Shown: piece by piece, positions 23,742 through 36,605 of the stretch
Numbering within the stretch: the stretch's first letter is position 1
How the letters are laid out: every line of letters starts with the position of its first letter
Assembly (NCBI GenBank): GCA_034769895.1
Contig: CM068369.1
Coordinates: 147,395,574 to 147,459,573 of the forward strand
Source: Magicicada septendecula
Taxonomy: Eukaryota; Arthropoda; Insecta; Hemiptera; Cicadidae
Length of the DNA: 64,000 nt
Direction of reading: 5' to 3'
The notes under the pieces: generated by a model
What the model was told of the DNA's origin: nothing
What the model saw: the letters and a program-made list of their open reading frames with translations, nothing else
Databases searched by the model: none
Program-made: the position numbers and the translations under genes

Positions 23742-24502
23742 TGTTACAACACAAATAAGCCACCCCAATACCAGGGATAAAAAAGATGAATCAACAATAT
23801 AAAAAGTAATTCGTATAATATAAATTGTTTAATGAAAATAAAATGACAATGACGCGACCAAGGACGACATGACCTAACCCAAGTGATTGACCAAATAAAA
23901 GGAAACTAAAGGAGAAGGGGAAAACCGAAACCAAATAAGATTTGGTTGGTGATTGACTCAATACTACCAATTAAAATAAAATCAAATACGAAGGTAGAAA
24001 ACCAAAATAAAATGAAATTAAAACGAAATAAGATGAAAGTGAAGAAGAAGGAAAATGAAGATGAAACAAAACAAGTATAAAGGAAATAAAATGAAATGAA
24101 ATAAAAAGAGTCACAAACAAATGACATAGAATAGAAAAAGGAGAAATGGTACACTCAAATATAAAAATGGAAACGAAACCAAGGACTAACCAATGTAAAA
24201 AAATAAGTATTAGTATTGACTAAATGATAAATGTAAATGATAATTGATAAAACCCGATAAATAAAAGTACACTAATCCAAGAATTAGAGTTATATGTAAT
24301 AAAGAACTCTATAAAGACATGAACTTACTAATAGTATAAATAATATTTGTAAAGAGAGAGATAGTGAGATAGTGAGATAGTGAGAAAGTAAACATAACTA
24401 AGTGACAAAGAGAAAGTAATGGTAGGGATTACCCACTAATAAACACTTAAAATAAAAATTTAAGAGGTGCAAAAGTGAAAGTGTAAAACCCCCAAAATAA
24501 TG

Positions 24503-24712
24503 AGAAAATCTAGTGATAGATAAAAAACGCTTAGTGAATCAGTGATAAACACTAAATGGTTTAAAAGTGAATATTACTAATAAATAAGAATATTGTAAAT
24601 GATAGGATTAGAAAATATAGTGATAGATAAAAAACGCTTAATAAATCAGTGATAAACACTAAACGATTTAATGGTGAACAAATAAGAATTCTGTTAATGA
24701 TAGTAATTAAAG
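24503..24712. repeat. Two-copy tandem repeat in E3
   Basis: A unit of about 108 bp beginning GAAAAT.TAGTGATAGATAA is repeated once at 24611, with AAAAAACGCTTA and ATCAGTGATAAACACTAAA kept in both copies. Confidence 0.8.
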
Positions 24713-26830
24713 ATAGTATTAAGATTAAATATAAATGAAGGATACGATGTTATTCAGGGGAGGAAGCCCATAGAATGTCAACAGTTAGTGTTACCATGGA
24801 CAGAATGTAAAGATAGTAAAAGGAAAAAATATAGTAAAGAAATTAAAAACAAAATCAATAAACACCCCATGTTATAAGGGATAATCAATTAAGTAAGTTT
24901 AAGTGGTGTGATGATGTGTTATCACCCAAAAAATAATAAAGAATGAAATGAATTGTAAACAATCATTACCTAATAACTGGTAAAAAATTGTTCAATTAAA
25001 TTTATGAATAGGATATGGCTGAAGGAATTATACAGACCATAGGCCTAGATGTTATGTTTTATGTAATAAAGAATAGTAAGTAATAGCCATATTGTTAACA
25101 AGGGCAAAATTGATAAATAAGAAGGTAAATCAATACTGATCTAATAACACTGGAAAATCAGTTAGGAAATAATTAACAAGCCATGATGTAGAAAATAATG
25201 GTAACATACAATTAGTATAAAAACAGATCCAAAACTCATCAACAAATAAACAAATCAATTATAATGACAAAACAAAACACATTAGGGTAAAATGAGATGT
25301 AATTTGCATAAAATAAGTAAATATAATCAATGGTTACTTAGGCCTATAAAATGCCTAACTGTAAAAAAAAATAACTACAAATTGTAAAAAATTAACAAAG
25401 AAATTAGCAAATCCAATGCGAGTAACTAGCCAAGGATAATTTGTGAATCATTTTAAAAGAAAAATGTTAGAATAAGGACTTAAAATAAGAAAGAAATGTA
25501 ATTAACAAATATCAACATAACTGTCAAATTTTAATACATTAGAGAACCCAAACTTATGGGATGTCAAAATAATCTTTGAAAGGAAATACAAACAGTAGTG
25601 ATAATATTTAATACATAGGAAGGAAGACGGAAGAATAAAAGCAATCAGAAGATATACAGTAATTTTGAATAAAAATTCAAAATTGATAACAATGGTTATA
25701 AGTCATGATCAACCAATCAGAATCAATTAGTAACCATGACAACGGACCGTTGGTTACGATTTTTCCGTTAAATCATAGTATTCAATAAGTGACGCTCTTC
25801 CAGAATAGACGCCAGGCCGTGAATGACCAAAATTTTAAATTAAAATGTATAAAATGTAATCAAAATTCAAAAAGATGGAAACGTAAGAAGTAGACGAGGA
25901 ACGAGAACATTTAACTGATGCCAAGGACCAATTTAAATAAATTTTAAATGAATAAATTGCTACAACTAACATGTAAAAGATGCCAGAAGCCCCAGATAAT
26001 TGAAAATTGACCACTATTGAAGTCCTATTCCATTTCACCTGAACGACTGTTTACATCAAGTCTACTGATTTGATAAGTATCATTAAATTACACAAATTTC
26101 AGAAATAAACTCATTTTAAATATTTCTCACAGTCATCTGAACTCTCACTATTAACTGAATATTATTTCTTTCAAAGATTATGTAAAAAAATAAAACACTG
26201 AAAACAACCTGTTATGTAATTATGTAAAATTATTTGTTAACTTATAAAATAACCTGTTGTTAGATTACGAACTTTTGAAACACACTTTACTACACTGCAG
26301 GAACAAATTATAGTTACACATTATATTATTTAAGTACAAATAATGTAAGGTAGTGTACTTTTTATTGTAATCATTATTAATATTTTTCTCATAATCACAA
26401 GAACCCAAGGCTTTAAACGAGAATAACTGTAAACAAACAACACAGTCGCCATGTTTGACTGTATAATCCGTTCAAAATCGATTCGCCAAACCCTAGAGAG
26501 ATTAGACTCATATTAATTTTCGGTGCAAATTTGTTGAATAACCAAATATAATTTTAATGTCAAACTGAATAATTACCAATCACAAATTAAAGAAACTAGT
26601 ACAGAGTGTAACCATTGTTTTTATTTCATAGGGAAGTGTATTGTATAATTTGTGCATTTTAGCGAACAACTAGGATTGACGGTAAGCGCTCACGTCCCAA
26701 ACTCGGCGAACTACCTGCTTGATTAAGAAAGTCGAACGAAGGCGGGAATAAATTTGAATGCTCCAGGCCGTCATAGCTAAGATCCCTAAACCATAATATT
26801 TATTAATTTAATTGTTTTAAGTAAACAATT

Positions 26831-26846
26831 TGGCGCCACCCGGGAT
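26831..26846 (+). other. TGGCGCC primer-site-like sequence in E3
   Basis: TGGCGCCACCCGGGAT follows AAACA by three bases, the spacing expected for a primer site after an LTR end. GGCGCC is palindromic, so the strand is ambiguous. Confidence 0.35.
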
Positions 26847-27092
26847 TAATAAACACCTATGAAACAACAGGTAAGGTTTCCACTCGCGTTGTACTGGTAA
26901 TTGAAGGATCGCTACGGACATCGTTAGCGCAAAACATAGAAATAACGACAATTTGTGTGAGGCGAACACACTATACTTTACACATTTTCAGAGTACGTAA
27001 GAATTTTTCACGTTACAATATATATATTCAATAACTTTCTGCTACATTCCGTTTCTTGATGTATATAATACATTTAATATTTATAAATAAAT

Positions 27093-27790
27093 TTACCTCA
27101 AGATATACCTTTTCTTCCTTATTAGGAACATGTTTCGGTTACTATCCTCAGCCTTCCGGTTTTTGTGTCTGGTGAAGTACATATGTGTTGGTTGACTATT
27201 ATTATTGTGGCTTCCTGTTGGCTTCTGGTACTTCAAATTGGTTTTATTGTGTGTGATTGTGGTGTATGTGTTAGATTTTTGTGTATTTTCGATGTTGACT
27301 GCTTTCAATATTGTGTCATGTTTTGTATTGATTTGTATTTGTTCAGGTATTAGATTGTTTTGTGTTTTATGTTTGTATATTTGTAAATTTTCCCATACGT
27401 TCATTATGGTGCCTTTGTGTGGTATATGTTTTATTAGTGTCACATTGGTTATGTCTGGGAATTCATGTCCTGTGTTTATATTGCATGTGTGGCTAAATTG
27501 GATTTATATATTTCTGGTTTTTTGTATGCGTTTAGGTGTTCAAAATAACGTTTTTTCAGCTGTTTTTTTGTTTATCCTATGTAACATTTATTGCAATCTT
27601 GGCATTCAATTTTGTATATACCGTTAGTTGTATTATCTTTGTTGTGTGAGTTATTTAGTTTTTGTAAATTATTTTTATTAGTTTTGTATGCTATTTTCAT
27701 ATCTGTGTTTTTAAATAGTTTTGTTAGTTTTGTCATTTTATTATTTATGTATGTGAATGTGGCCCATTTTTTGTTGTTGTTATTATTTAT
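27093..27790 (-). pseudogene. Penelope-like element endonuclease region, reverse copy
   Basis: Two minus frames (27901-27572 and 27443-27093) give KMTKLTKLFKNTDMKIAYKT, then GIYKIECQDCNKCYIG, the GIY-YIG nuclease signature with closely spaced cysteines. They continue to THMYFTRHKNRKAED near the C-terminus. A frame break separates them. The family (reverse transcriptase plus GIY-YIG endonuclease) is recognised from the motif. This copy lacks the reverse-transcriptase core. Confidence 0.75.
27132..27151 (-). ncRNA. Hammerhead-like core with reduced stem II, PLE-A left
   Basis: On the minus strand CTGAGGA is followed by only eight bases before GAAAC. The stem II found in the other PLE copies is almost gone, so this copy is probably inactive. 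Confidence 0.4.
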
Positions 27791-28559
27791 GTCTTGTTCA
27801 AACAAACAAGAAACTGACAAAGAAAGAAATATAATATACCAGATTGGTTGTAAAAATGGATACAATGAAAATACTGGAAACAAAATACAAAATAAAATCA
27901 AATATAAAATAAATACTGAACAATTAAGAATTAATCAAAATGAACAACACATAAATAATAATAACAACAAAAAAAGGGCCACATTCACATACATAAATAA
28001 TAAAATGACAAAACTAACAAAACTATTTAAAAACACAGATATAAAAATAGCATACAAAACTAATAAAAATAATTTACAAAAACTAAATAACCCACACAGC
28101 AAACATAATACGACACTAATGGCATATACAAAATTGAATGCCAAGATTGCAATAAATGTTACATAGGACAAACAAAAAAACAGCTGAAAAAACGTTATTT
28201 TGAACACCTAAACGCATACAAAAAACCAGAAATATATATATCCAATGTAGCTACACATGCAATAAACACAGGACATGAATTCCCAGACATAACCAACATG
28301 ACACTAATAAAACATATACACACAAATGCACCATAATGTACATATGGGAAAATTTACAAATATACAAACATAAAACACAAAACAAACTAATACCTGAACA
28401 AATACAAATCAATACAAAACATTACACAATATTCAAAGCAGTCAACATCGAAAATACACAAAAAACTAACACATACACCACAATCACACACAATAAAACC
28501 AATTTGAAGTACCAGAAGCCAACAGGAAGCAACAATAATAATAGTCAACCAACACATAT
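27791..28559 (+). pseudogene. Penelope-like element endonuclease region, forward copy
   Basis: The frame at 27591-28166 carries NKQETDKERNIIYQIGCKNG and TKLTKLFKNTDIKIAYKTNK. The GIY-YIG block NGIYKIECQDCNKCYIGQ lies at about 28118-28171 in another frame, followed by KRYFEHLNAYKKPEIY, ATHAINTGHEFPDITN, and after a break TNTYTTITHNKTNLKYQKPT (28336-28557). It is truncated at 28559 by the E4 insertion. The GIY-YIG residues are intact in this stretch but the frame is interrupted. Confidence 0.8.
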
Positions 28560-29654
28560 TGTAATATTCAGTTTTTGACGTTAGCCCCACTGTTGGGTTC
28601 GCCAAATCTAATATTCAATTAATACCTTCCTATTATTTTGTCGTTGATAATTTTATTTTGTTCAGCCCTGAGTTGGGATCACCAATATGTAATATTAAAA
28701 TAATTAGTACCTCTGAAGTTGATTTGTAACTAAAAAAAAAAAAATCTGTGTTTTGTTTTTAAATAGAGGATTATTTATCTGAATCTCAGGGTTAACATAC
28801 AAGTATCGTTAAAGTCTGGTACAATTTACACATAGAACAGATAATATAATTTTTATGCATGAGACTTGGTAATATAGTGTTGTTAAAGTCTGTTGAATGT
28901 TTGTGGGTTCTTTTAACAACCCATCTTCTTCCACTCAAAACATTAATTTCTTTAGTTAAAGGCCATGGCTATATTTTTTATGGGTCACAGGTTTGGTGTA
29001 CCATTTCTAATTAATAATATTCTGTTGACCTTTACTTTATTTTTCCTTCGTAACTATATTATTATAAGTTTTTTAACGTAAGAGTTTCTATCTTTTAAAA
29101 TATTTACTTTGTTTGATTTCACTATATGGGTTATATACCTGTTTCATATAGATTATGTATTTCTTCAATGCTCATTATAATTATGTTCAATCACTTTCAT
29201 TATACACAATGTTTCCTTTTTACCGTATTTCACTGTTATTCTCACTTTCTAGCACTGTCATACCATACCACTTTTATAATTATAGTTTGATCTTATTATA
29301 TTTGTAAAACTTAAATAATTCACTTTTATGTAAATTTTTTTCTTGATAAATAAAATAACGGTCTGAGGTGCGCAGACCTCCCCATAGTTAAATTAGATTT
29401 ATTTACATTTTAACTAGTAATGAAGTTTTCAATAATAATATAAATTGTCTTATTACAATGAATTAGTTTAACACAAAAAAAACATGTAAATGTACTGAAC
29501 AGTGTGATTAATTACTCTTATTTATTTACATCTTTTGTCCTGGGATCATTAACTTCTTGGTTTTTGGTCATTGTCAGCCATAGTTTGTTACAGTCAGTAA
29601 ATTATCTTTTAGTTAGTATGTTATGTTTTATGTTTGGTGAAACTACGCGCTACA
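28560..29654 (-). repeat. E4 3' LTR (left copy, internally deleted)
   Basis: 1095 bp. It matches 32854-34268 except that about 345 bp present there (33190-33532) are missing here, and this copy has about 20 extra bases near 28600. The polypurine tract, read on the minus strand as AACGGGGGGCTTTA, adjoins it. Confidence 0.85.
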
Positions 29655-30750
29655 TAAAGCCCCCCGTTTAAGACAAGTTATTTCAGTTATGGTAGTTTTA
29701 GGAGTTACTGAAATAAATGGCAAAAATCTTCAAAAAAATTCTTCACTTTTCATAAAACCGCTTTATCTCGGTTTGGTTATATATTCCTTGGGGTATTGCT
29801 ACAATGGGGCTGGTATTTAACAAACTACTTTTTCCTATTATTTCTTCCTTTATCATGCGCTGGATTTACTTTCTTACAGCTTTCTTTAACAACTGCTTAA
29901 CCGGATATTATTTAAATTCTTCACTTTATTCGGTGAGTTGGAGAATACGATGCAGTAATTATTGTAATTGTTCACTAACCTCTTCTTTTGTGCCACACTC
30001 ATGATATCTGTATATCCTTTTCCTTGGAATGCCCTGATTTCCTGCAGTCTTTCCTGCCATGATTCTGGTTCTGTTACGGTTTATTTGTTTCCTATGGGTA
30101 CCCTAACATTTTCCCTAACTTAGTATGCATTCCTGTCCTGAGGGGCACTTGTGCTTCCCATTATCTCAGCGGATCATTCATAATCGCAGAGTGGCGCCGT
30201 AGCATACAACACTATTTATACCTTAAAGAGTAACCCTTGGGTTATAATAACACCATAGGAATTCCTATTCCTTTTGTCGTAACATTCAGGTTTATTTTCT
30301 GCTTTTGGGTTTTATATTATTTACCTGTGGCTCCTATAATTGTATCTGGTTTATGGGCAGCGTGCGTATTCTCTCCGTTTTATTCTCCTGCGTTTCGTTT
30401 CATTCCTGAAGTGCTCGCTCATGTTTTGATCAAGACTGTTGTCAGCACCCCTTGTAGTGTTTACTTTGATGTACTCTATGTCTCAGTTTGTTTTCGCTTT
30501 ACCCTGTTTTCTTTCTAATGAATCCCTTGTTATATTTTTCTAAATAATATTTTGTCTTAATTAATTGTTAGTTTAATACTTTTTTCTTCTTATTTTTCCG
30601 TTTATATTCCCCTTTTGTTCCTTATTAGATTTTCTTCAGTTTTTGTTATGTTTTCTTAATTATCATTATTTTCTTCTTCCTTTCTTAACTGGTTTGCCTT
30701 GTCGGTACACAGAAAATTAGTCCCTTCTTGCAATATTGTTCCTACTTGGT
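29655..30750. other. E4 internal region without recognisable coding
   Basis: Between gag and the 3' LTR on the minus strand the sequence is A-rich and full of stops. No protease, reverse transcriptase, RNase H or integrase motif is visible. Plus-strand open frames here (29804-30004, 30237-30518) are probably incidental. Confidence 0.6.
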
Positions 30751-32741
30751 TTATCCGTTTTCGGTATCTGCCACGATCCGGGTTGCTCCACTAATATGGT
30801 TTTCCGGTGGGTTCCGTAGGTTATATGCGGTTACAAATCTCCCTACGGGATCGTCACAGCGTGGATCATACACATACGGTTCAATGTTGCCTTCGTTCCT
30901 TCCATCATCATTCCTGGAATCGGGATTAGGTTCACGGTTGCCACGACGGTCATCGTATCTCCTCGAATCCCTCTCATCAGCCATCATATAGTTTACTTGG
31001 GCTTGGTTGGTTCCCTGGTTGTCTCTATGCTGGTTTACTGAAGGTGCCTTTCGCCTTCCTTCCCGGTTCCTAGATCTTCGACCTTCCGCACGGTGACTCC
31101 CCTGTGGGTGCCGATTTTCTTCCTCTCTTCGGTACTGATCGTGGTACGTCTGGCCATTATTAAAACTTCGTCGATGGTTATTATGTTGGTTTCGACTATT
31201 GTCGTTATTATTGTTTGACCTGACCTGATTTACTCGTGGCCTATTTTCCCAGTGTTGCTCGTTCTGCCGATCGTTCTGGGGTTCCAGTCTCCTGCGACTT
31301 CTCCTGTAGTAGTCCTCCCTTTCATAACTTTCCAGGAGGGCTTCCATCGCTCCAATCGTCTTCACCTGACCGCACTGTCCGGCTCGTGTTATGCCTTCCT
31401 CGAAATGGTAAGAAATTTTCGTGACCAGACATTCTTCTGGGATCCGTGGTTCGAGATGTCTAGCGATGCAGACCTTACCCAAGAAGTATGCTGTTGGGGA
31501 TTGACCTCTTGTGGATTCATACCGTCCATTACATAAATCGTCTCTAATGATGTTTTGGATACTCTCGGACCAATATTTGGTCTTAAATATCTGGTTGAAA
31601 TCTGTATAATTTTGTATTTCGTTCCTCATTGCCGTCCACCAATTTTCTGTTATATTCTTGAAACTCTCGTCAAGCAGGCATTTTATCATGTGTCATCGGT
31701 TTTCTTTGTTGCGAGCAAATAGCTCTTCTAACCTCTCGAGGAATTCCAATGGGTTTCTGCGGTAATCTCTGAAGTTGATTGCCTCTCGGTTTTCTCCTAT
31801 TGGTATGTGTGTGTAATTTATCGGTCTATTTTGTAGAATTACCAGTTCTTCCTGGATTTGGCCTACCTGCCCTTTTACTTGTCCTACTTCACACTTGATG
31901 GTTTCGATTTGACCACCTATTGTTTCCTTTATTTCATCTAGCTTCTTTTGTGTTTCTGCTCGTACCTCCGTTATACTAATTTTGTTATTATTTTCTACCT
32001 GATCTATTCTGGCATCTACTTCTATTCTGGACTGTACAAATGTTTCTTCAGTTTTCTCCAGCCTGTCCTGTGTATCGGCTACCTGCTGTCCAACTTCCTC
32101 CTTACACTTGTCCATCCTCTGGCTAAGTGTCTTACTGACGTCTTCAATCTTCTCATTGAGAGTTTCCCTTAACTCCTTGTTAGAGTTCTCAATTTTCTTA
32201 TTAATTTGCCTAAAATCTTATTTGTATCCTCTTTAGTGCTGTCCATCTTTTCATTCATCTGTCTTAAACTTTCTTCATTTCGTTCAAACTTTTCGTTTTG
32301 TTTTCTAAAGTTCTCATTATTTTCTTCATTCAATTGTCTTAAACTCTCATCATTCCTGTCAAATTTTTCGTTCATTTGTTTTATCAAATTTTCACTCAAA
32401 ATTTCATTTTGTTTCCTTGAGTTCTCATTAGTTTCTTCTTTATTCCTAACCAATCTTTAATTCATTTGTTTTGATAAATTCTCATTAGTTTGTTTATTTT
32501 GTTCAGTTATTTTTTCCTCCTGTTTCCTAAAATTCTCATTAGTTTCTTCTTTCATTTTTCTCAAATCTTCCTTCATTAAGTCCCATAATTGTATTAAATT
32601 CAGGTCTCCCCTGGCTTCCTCTTTATCACCTGCTGGTTGTTCCATTTCAGTGTCTTTGACTGTTTCTTCTTCTTGTTCCCGCCTATCTTCTTCTGTCTCT
32701 GGCTTTTGTCCTCTCTTCTGAGAAGCTTCTCGTCGTCTCAT
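30751..32741 (-). pseudogene. gag: E4 gag, broken by two stops and one frameshift
   Basis: The frame opens at ATG (32741) with a charged N-terminus, then a long coiled coil of near-repeats of KEETNENFRKQNEK and RNEESLRQMNE. It is interrupted by an in-frame TAA near 32459, a frameshift near 32210 and an in-frame TGA near 31693. The middle resembles a gypsy-type capsid: NFRDYRRNPLEFLERLEEL, then WWTAMRNEI and a YW...L.NGRY...YFLGK block. The C-terminus is an Arg/Asn-rich nucleocapsid-like region without a CCHC zinc knuckle, ending ATRIVADTENG. The total is roughly 660 codons. It would have formed the particle shell; this copy cannot be translated whole. Confidence 0.75.
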
Positions 32742-32838
32742 TTTTTAGTCTTCTAGCAGTTGCCAGCTAAAATTAGGTCAATCGTTATTTCACTAATTGT
32801 GTTTCGGTTAGTTGGTTTTGCCTAATTTCAGCTCTACC

Positions 32839-32850
32839 GGTTGGGCGCCA
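32839..32850 (-). other. E4 primer-binding site, tRNA-Lys type
   Basis: On the minus strand TGGCGCCCAACC starts three bases after the LTR end. The first eleven bases equal the tRNA-Lys complement used by many gypsy-type elements. Confidence 0.75.
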
Positions 32851-32853
32851 GTA

Positions 32854-34268
32854 TGTAATATTCAGTTTTTGACGTTAGCCCCACTGTTGGGTTCGCTACC
32901 TTCCTATTCGTTCGTCGTTGATATTTTTATTTTGTTCAGCCCTGTGTTGGGATCACCAATATGTAATATTAAAATAATTAGTATCTCTGAAGTTGATTTG
33001 TAACTAAATAAAAAAAAAATCTGTGTTTTGTTTTTAAATAGAGTATTATTTATCTGAATCTCAGGGTTAACATACAAGTATCGTTAAAGTCTGGTACAAT
33101 TTACACATAGAACAGACAATATAATTTTTATGCATGAGACTTGGTAATATAGTGTTGTTAATGTCTGTTGAATGTTTGTGGGTTCTTTTAAACAACTAGA
33201 AACTATAACAAAAAACTCTTATGATTAACGACTATTTTCATAATAGTGTACTAAAGTAATTCACAATTATTATTATTTATTTATTTTTTTATTGTTTTTT
33301 CAGTTATTGTTTTTGTGGTATGATCTCACCAACTTTGCAGTTTTCCCAATGGATTTATTCGTTGATTCTGCTCCTGGACACCTGGTTTTTTGGTCTCTCT
33401 CTGTCAAAACATCATTCCTCTAGGTCTTGGGTTGGTTTTCCTGGTCATCTCAGCTTTTATTGATCTTTAATTTCCATCAACTCAGCAGTCATTTATCTTA
33501 AACGTTCTGGCTTGCAATTCACAATTTTTGACAACCCATCTTCTTCCACTCAAAACATTAATTTCTTTAGTTAAAGGCCATGGCTATATATTTTATGGGT
33601 CACAGGTTTGGTGTACCATTTCTAATTAATAATATTCTGTTGACCTTTACTTTATTTTTCCTTCGTAACTATATTATTATAAGTTTTTTAACGTAAGAGT
33701 TTCTATCTTTTAAATTATTTCTTTGTTTTATTTCACTATATGGGTTATATACCTGTTTCATATAGATTATATATTTCTTCAATGCTCATTATAATTATGT
33801 TCAATCACTTTCATTATACACAAGTTTTCCTTTTTACCGTATTTCACTGTTATTCTCACTTTCTAGCACTGTCATACCATACCACTTTTATAATTATAGT
33901 TTGATTTTATTATATTTGTTAAACTTAAATAATTCACTTTTATGTAAATTTTTTCTTGATAAATAAAATAACGGTCTGAGGTGCGCAGACCTCCCCATAG
34001 TTAAATTAGATTTATTTACATTTTAACTAGTAATGAAGTTTTCAATAATAATATAAATTGTCTTATTACAATGAATTAGTTTAACACAAATAAAAACATA
34101 TGTAAATGTACTGAACAGTGTGATAAATTACTTATTTATTTACATCTTTTGTCCTGGGATCATTAACTTCTTGTTTTTTGGTCATTGTCAGCCATAGTTT
34201 GTTACAGTCAGTAAATTATCTTTTAGTTAGTATGTTATGTTTTATGTTTGGTGAAACGACACGTTACA
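32854..34268 (-). repeat. E4 5' LTR (right copy)
   Basis: 1415 bp, starting TGTAACGTGTCG and ending GAATATTACA on the minus strand. Its U5 end contains extra primer-site-like modules at 32874-32896 and 32936-32970. Confidence 0.85.
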
Positions 34269-34272
34269 ATAT

Positions 34273-34400
34273 GTACTTCACCAGACACAAAAACCGGAAG
34301 GCTGAGGATAGGTACAAGATAGTACCCGAAACATGTTCCTAATAAGGAAAAAAAAGGTATATCTTGAGGTAAATTTATTTATAAATATTAAATGTAATAT
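34273..34400 (+). mobile_element. PLE-A, right end
   Basis: It continues PLE-A after E4 with ATGTACTTCACCAGACACAA, then the hammerhead-like core and TATATCTTGAGGTAAATTTA, as in PLE-B. Similarity to PLE-A's own left edge stops near 34400, at a TATATATA run. Confidence 0.75.
34302..34332 (+). ncRNA. Hammerhead-like core, PLE-A right
   Basis: CTGAGGA fits CUGANGA; stem II is GGTAC pairing with GTACC; then GAAAC and CATGTT, giving a one-base-pair stem III and a GUU triplet. Hammerhead motifs with a minimal stem III are known in terminal repeats of Penelope-like elements. Confidence 0.6.
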
Positions 34401-36532
<2,132 letters not shown>

Positions 36533-36537
36533 TGTCA

Positions 36538-36605
36538 CCGTGGTGTGAGCACAGTGGTTACGCTAGCCCGAGAGAGCACACGTCCCGTATTGACTTTCCA
36601 AACAC
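36538..36605 (+). repeat. Possible tRNA-derived SINE remnant
   Basis: GAGCACAGTGGTTACGC resembles an A box in context, and CCGTATTGACTTTCC sits where a diverged B box would be, about 35 bp on. It directly follows the long GT tract. The match is weak and no tail was identified. Confidence 0.2.

Larger units (their letters stand above)
23742..27017. mobile_element. E3: LTR-like block between (TA)n tracts
   Basis: It begins TGTTACAAC and ends CACGTTACA with (TA)n on both sides. The minus-strand start TGTAACGTG matches the LTR start of E4, arguing for minus orientation. A TGGCGCC primer-site-like string on the plus strand at 26831 argues the other way. No second LTR copy is present, so a solo LTR of about 3.3 kb, or an LTR plus a fragment of internal sequence, are both possible. 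No open frame is recognisable. The orientation is unresolved. Confidence 0.4.
27018..28559. mobile_element. PLE-A, left part: Penelope-like element in inverted arrangement
   Basis: The first about 770 bp are the reverse complement of the element's coding 3' part; from about 27790 the same sequence runs forward. Both halves encode the Penelope-type endonuclease region (see the adjacent coding entries). The left edge repeats the terminal sequence seen in PLE-B (CCGTTTCTTGATGTATA). The element resumes at 34273 after the E4 insertion. Such head-to-head structures with partial inverted copies are known for Penelope-like elements. All copies here are broken. Confidence 0.8.
28560..34268 (-). mobile_element. 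E4: gag-only Ty3/gypsy-type LTR element nested in PLE-A
   Basis: Two LTRs (28560-29654 and 32854-34268) have TG...CA ends. The target duplication is ATAT (28556-28559 and 34269-34272), and removing the element restores the CACATATGTAC sequence seen in the intact part of PLE-A. A minus-strand tRNA-Lys-like primer site (32839-32850) follows the right LTR, and a G-rich polypurine tract (29655-29672, minus) precedes the left one. The internal region holds a broken gag and then about 1.1 kb without pol motifs. It is a non-autonomous element that depended on a relative for replication. Confidence 0.85.

Noticed and set aside
27165-28605. Hydrophobic membrane-like frames (for example CWLLVLQIGFIVCDCGVCV)
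   Set aside because: They are antisense to the Lys/Asn-rich Penelope-like coding region; reversing AAT/AAC-rich codons gives Val/Leu/Phe-rich products.
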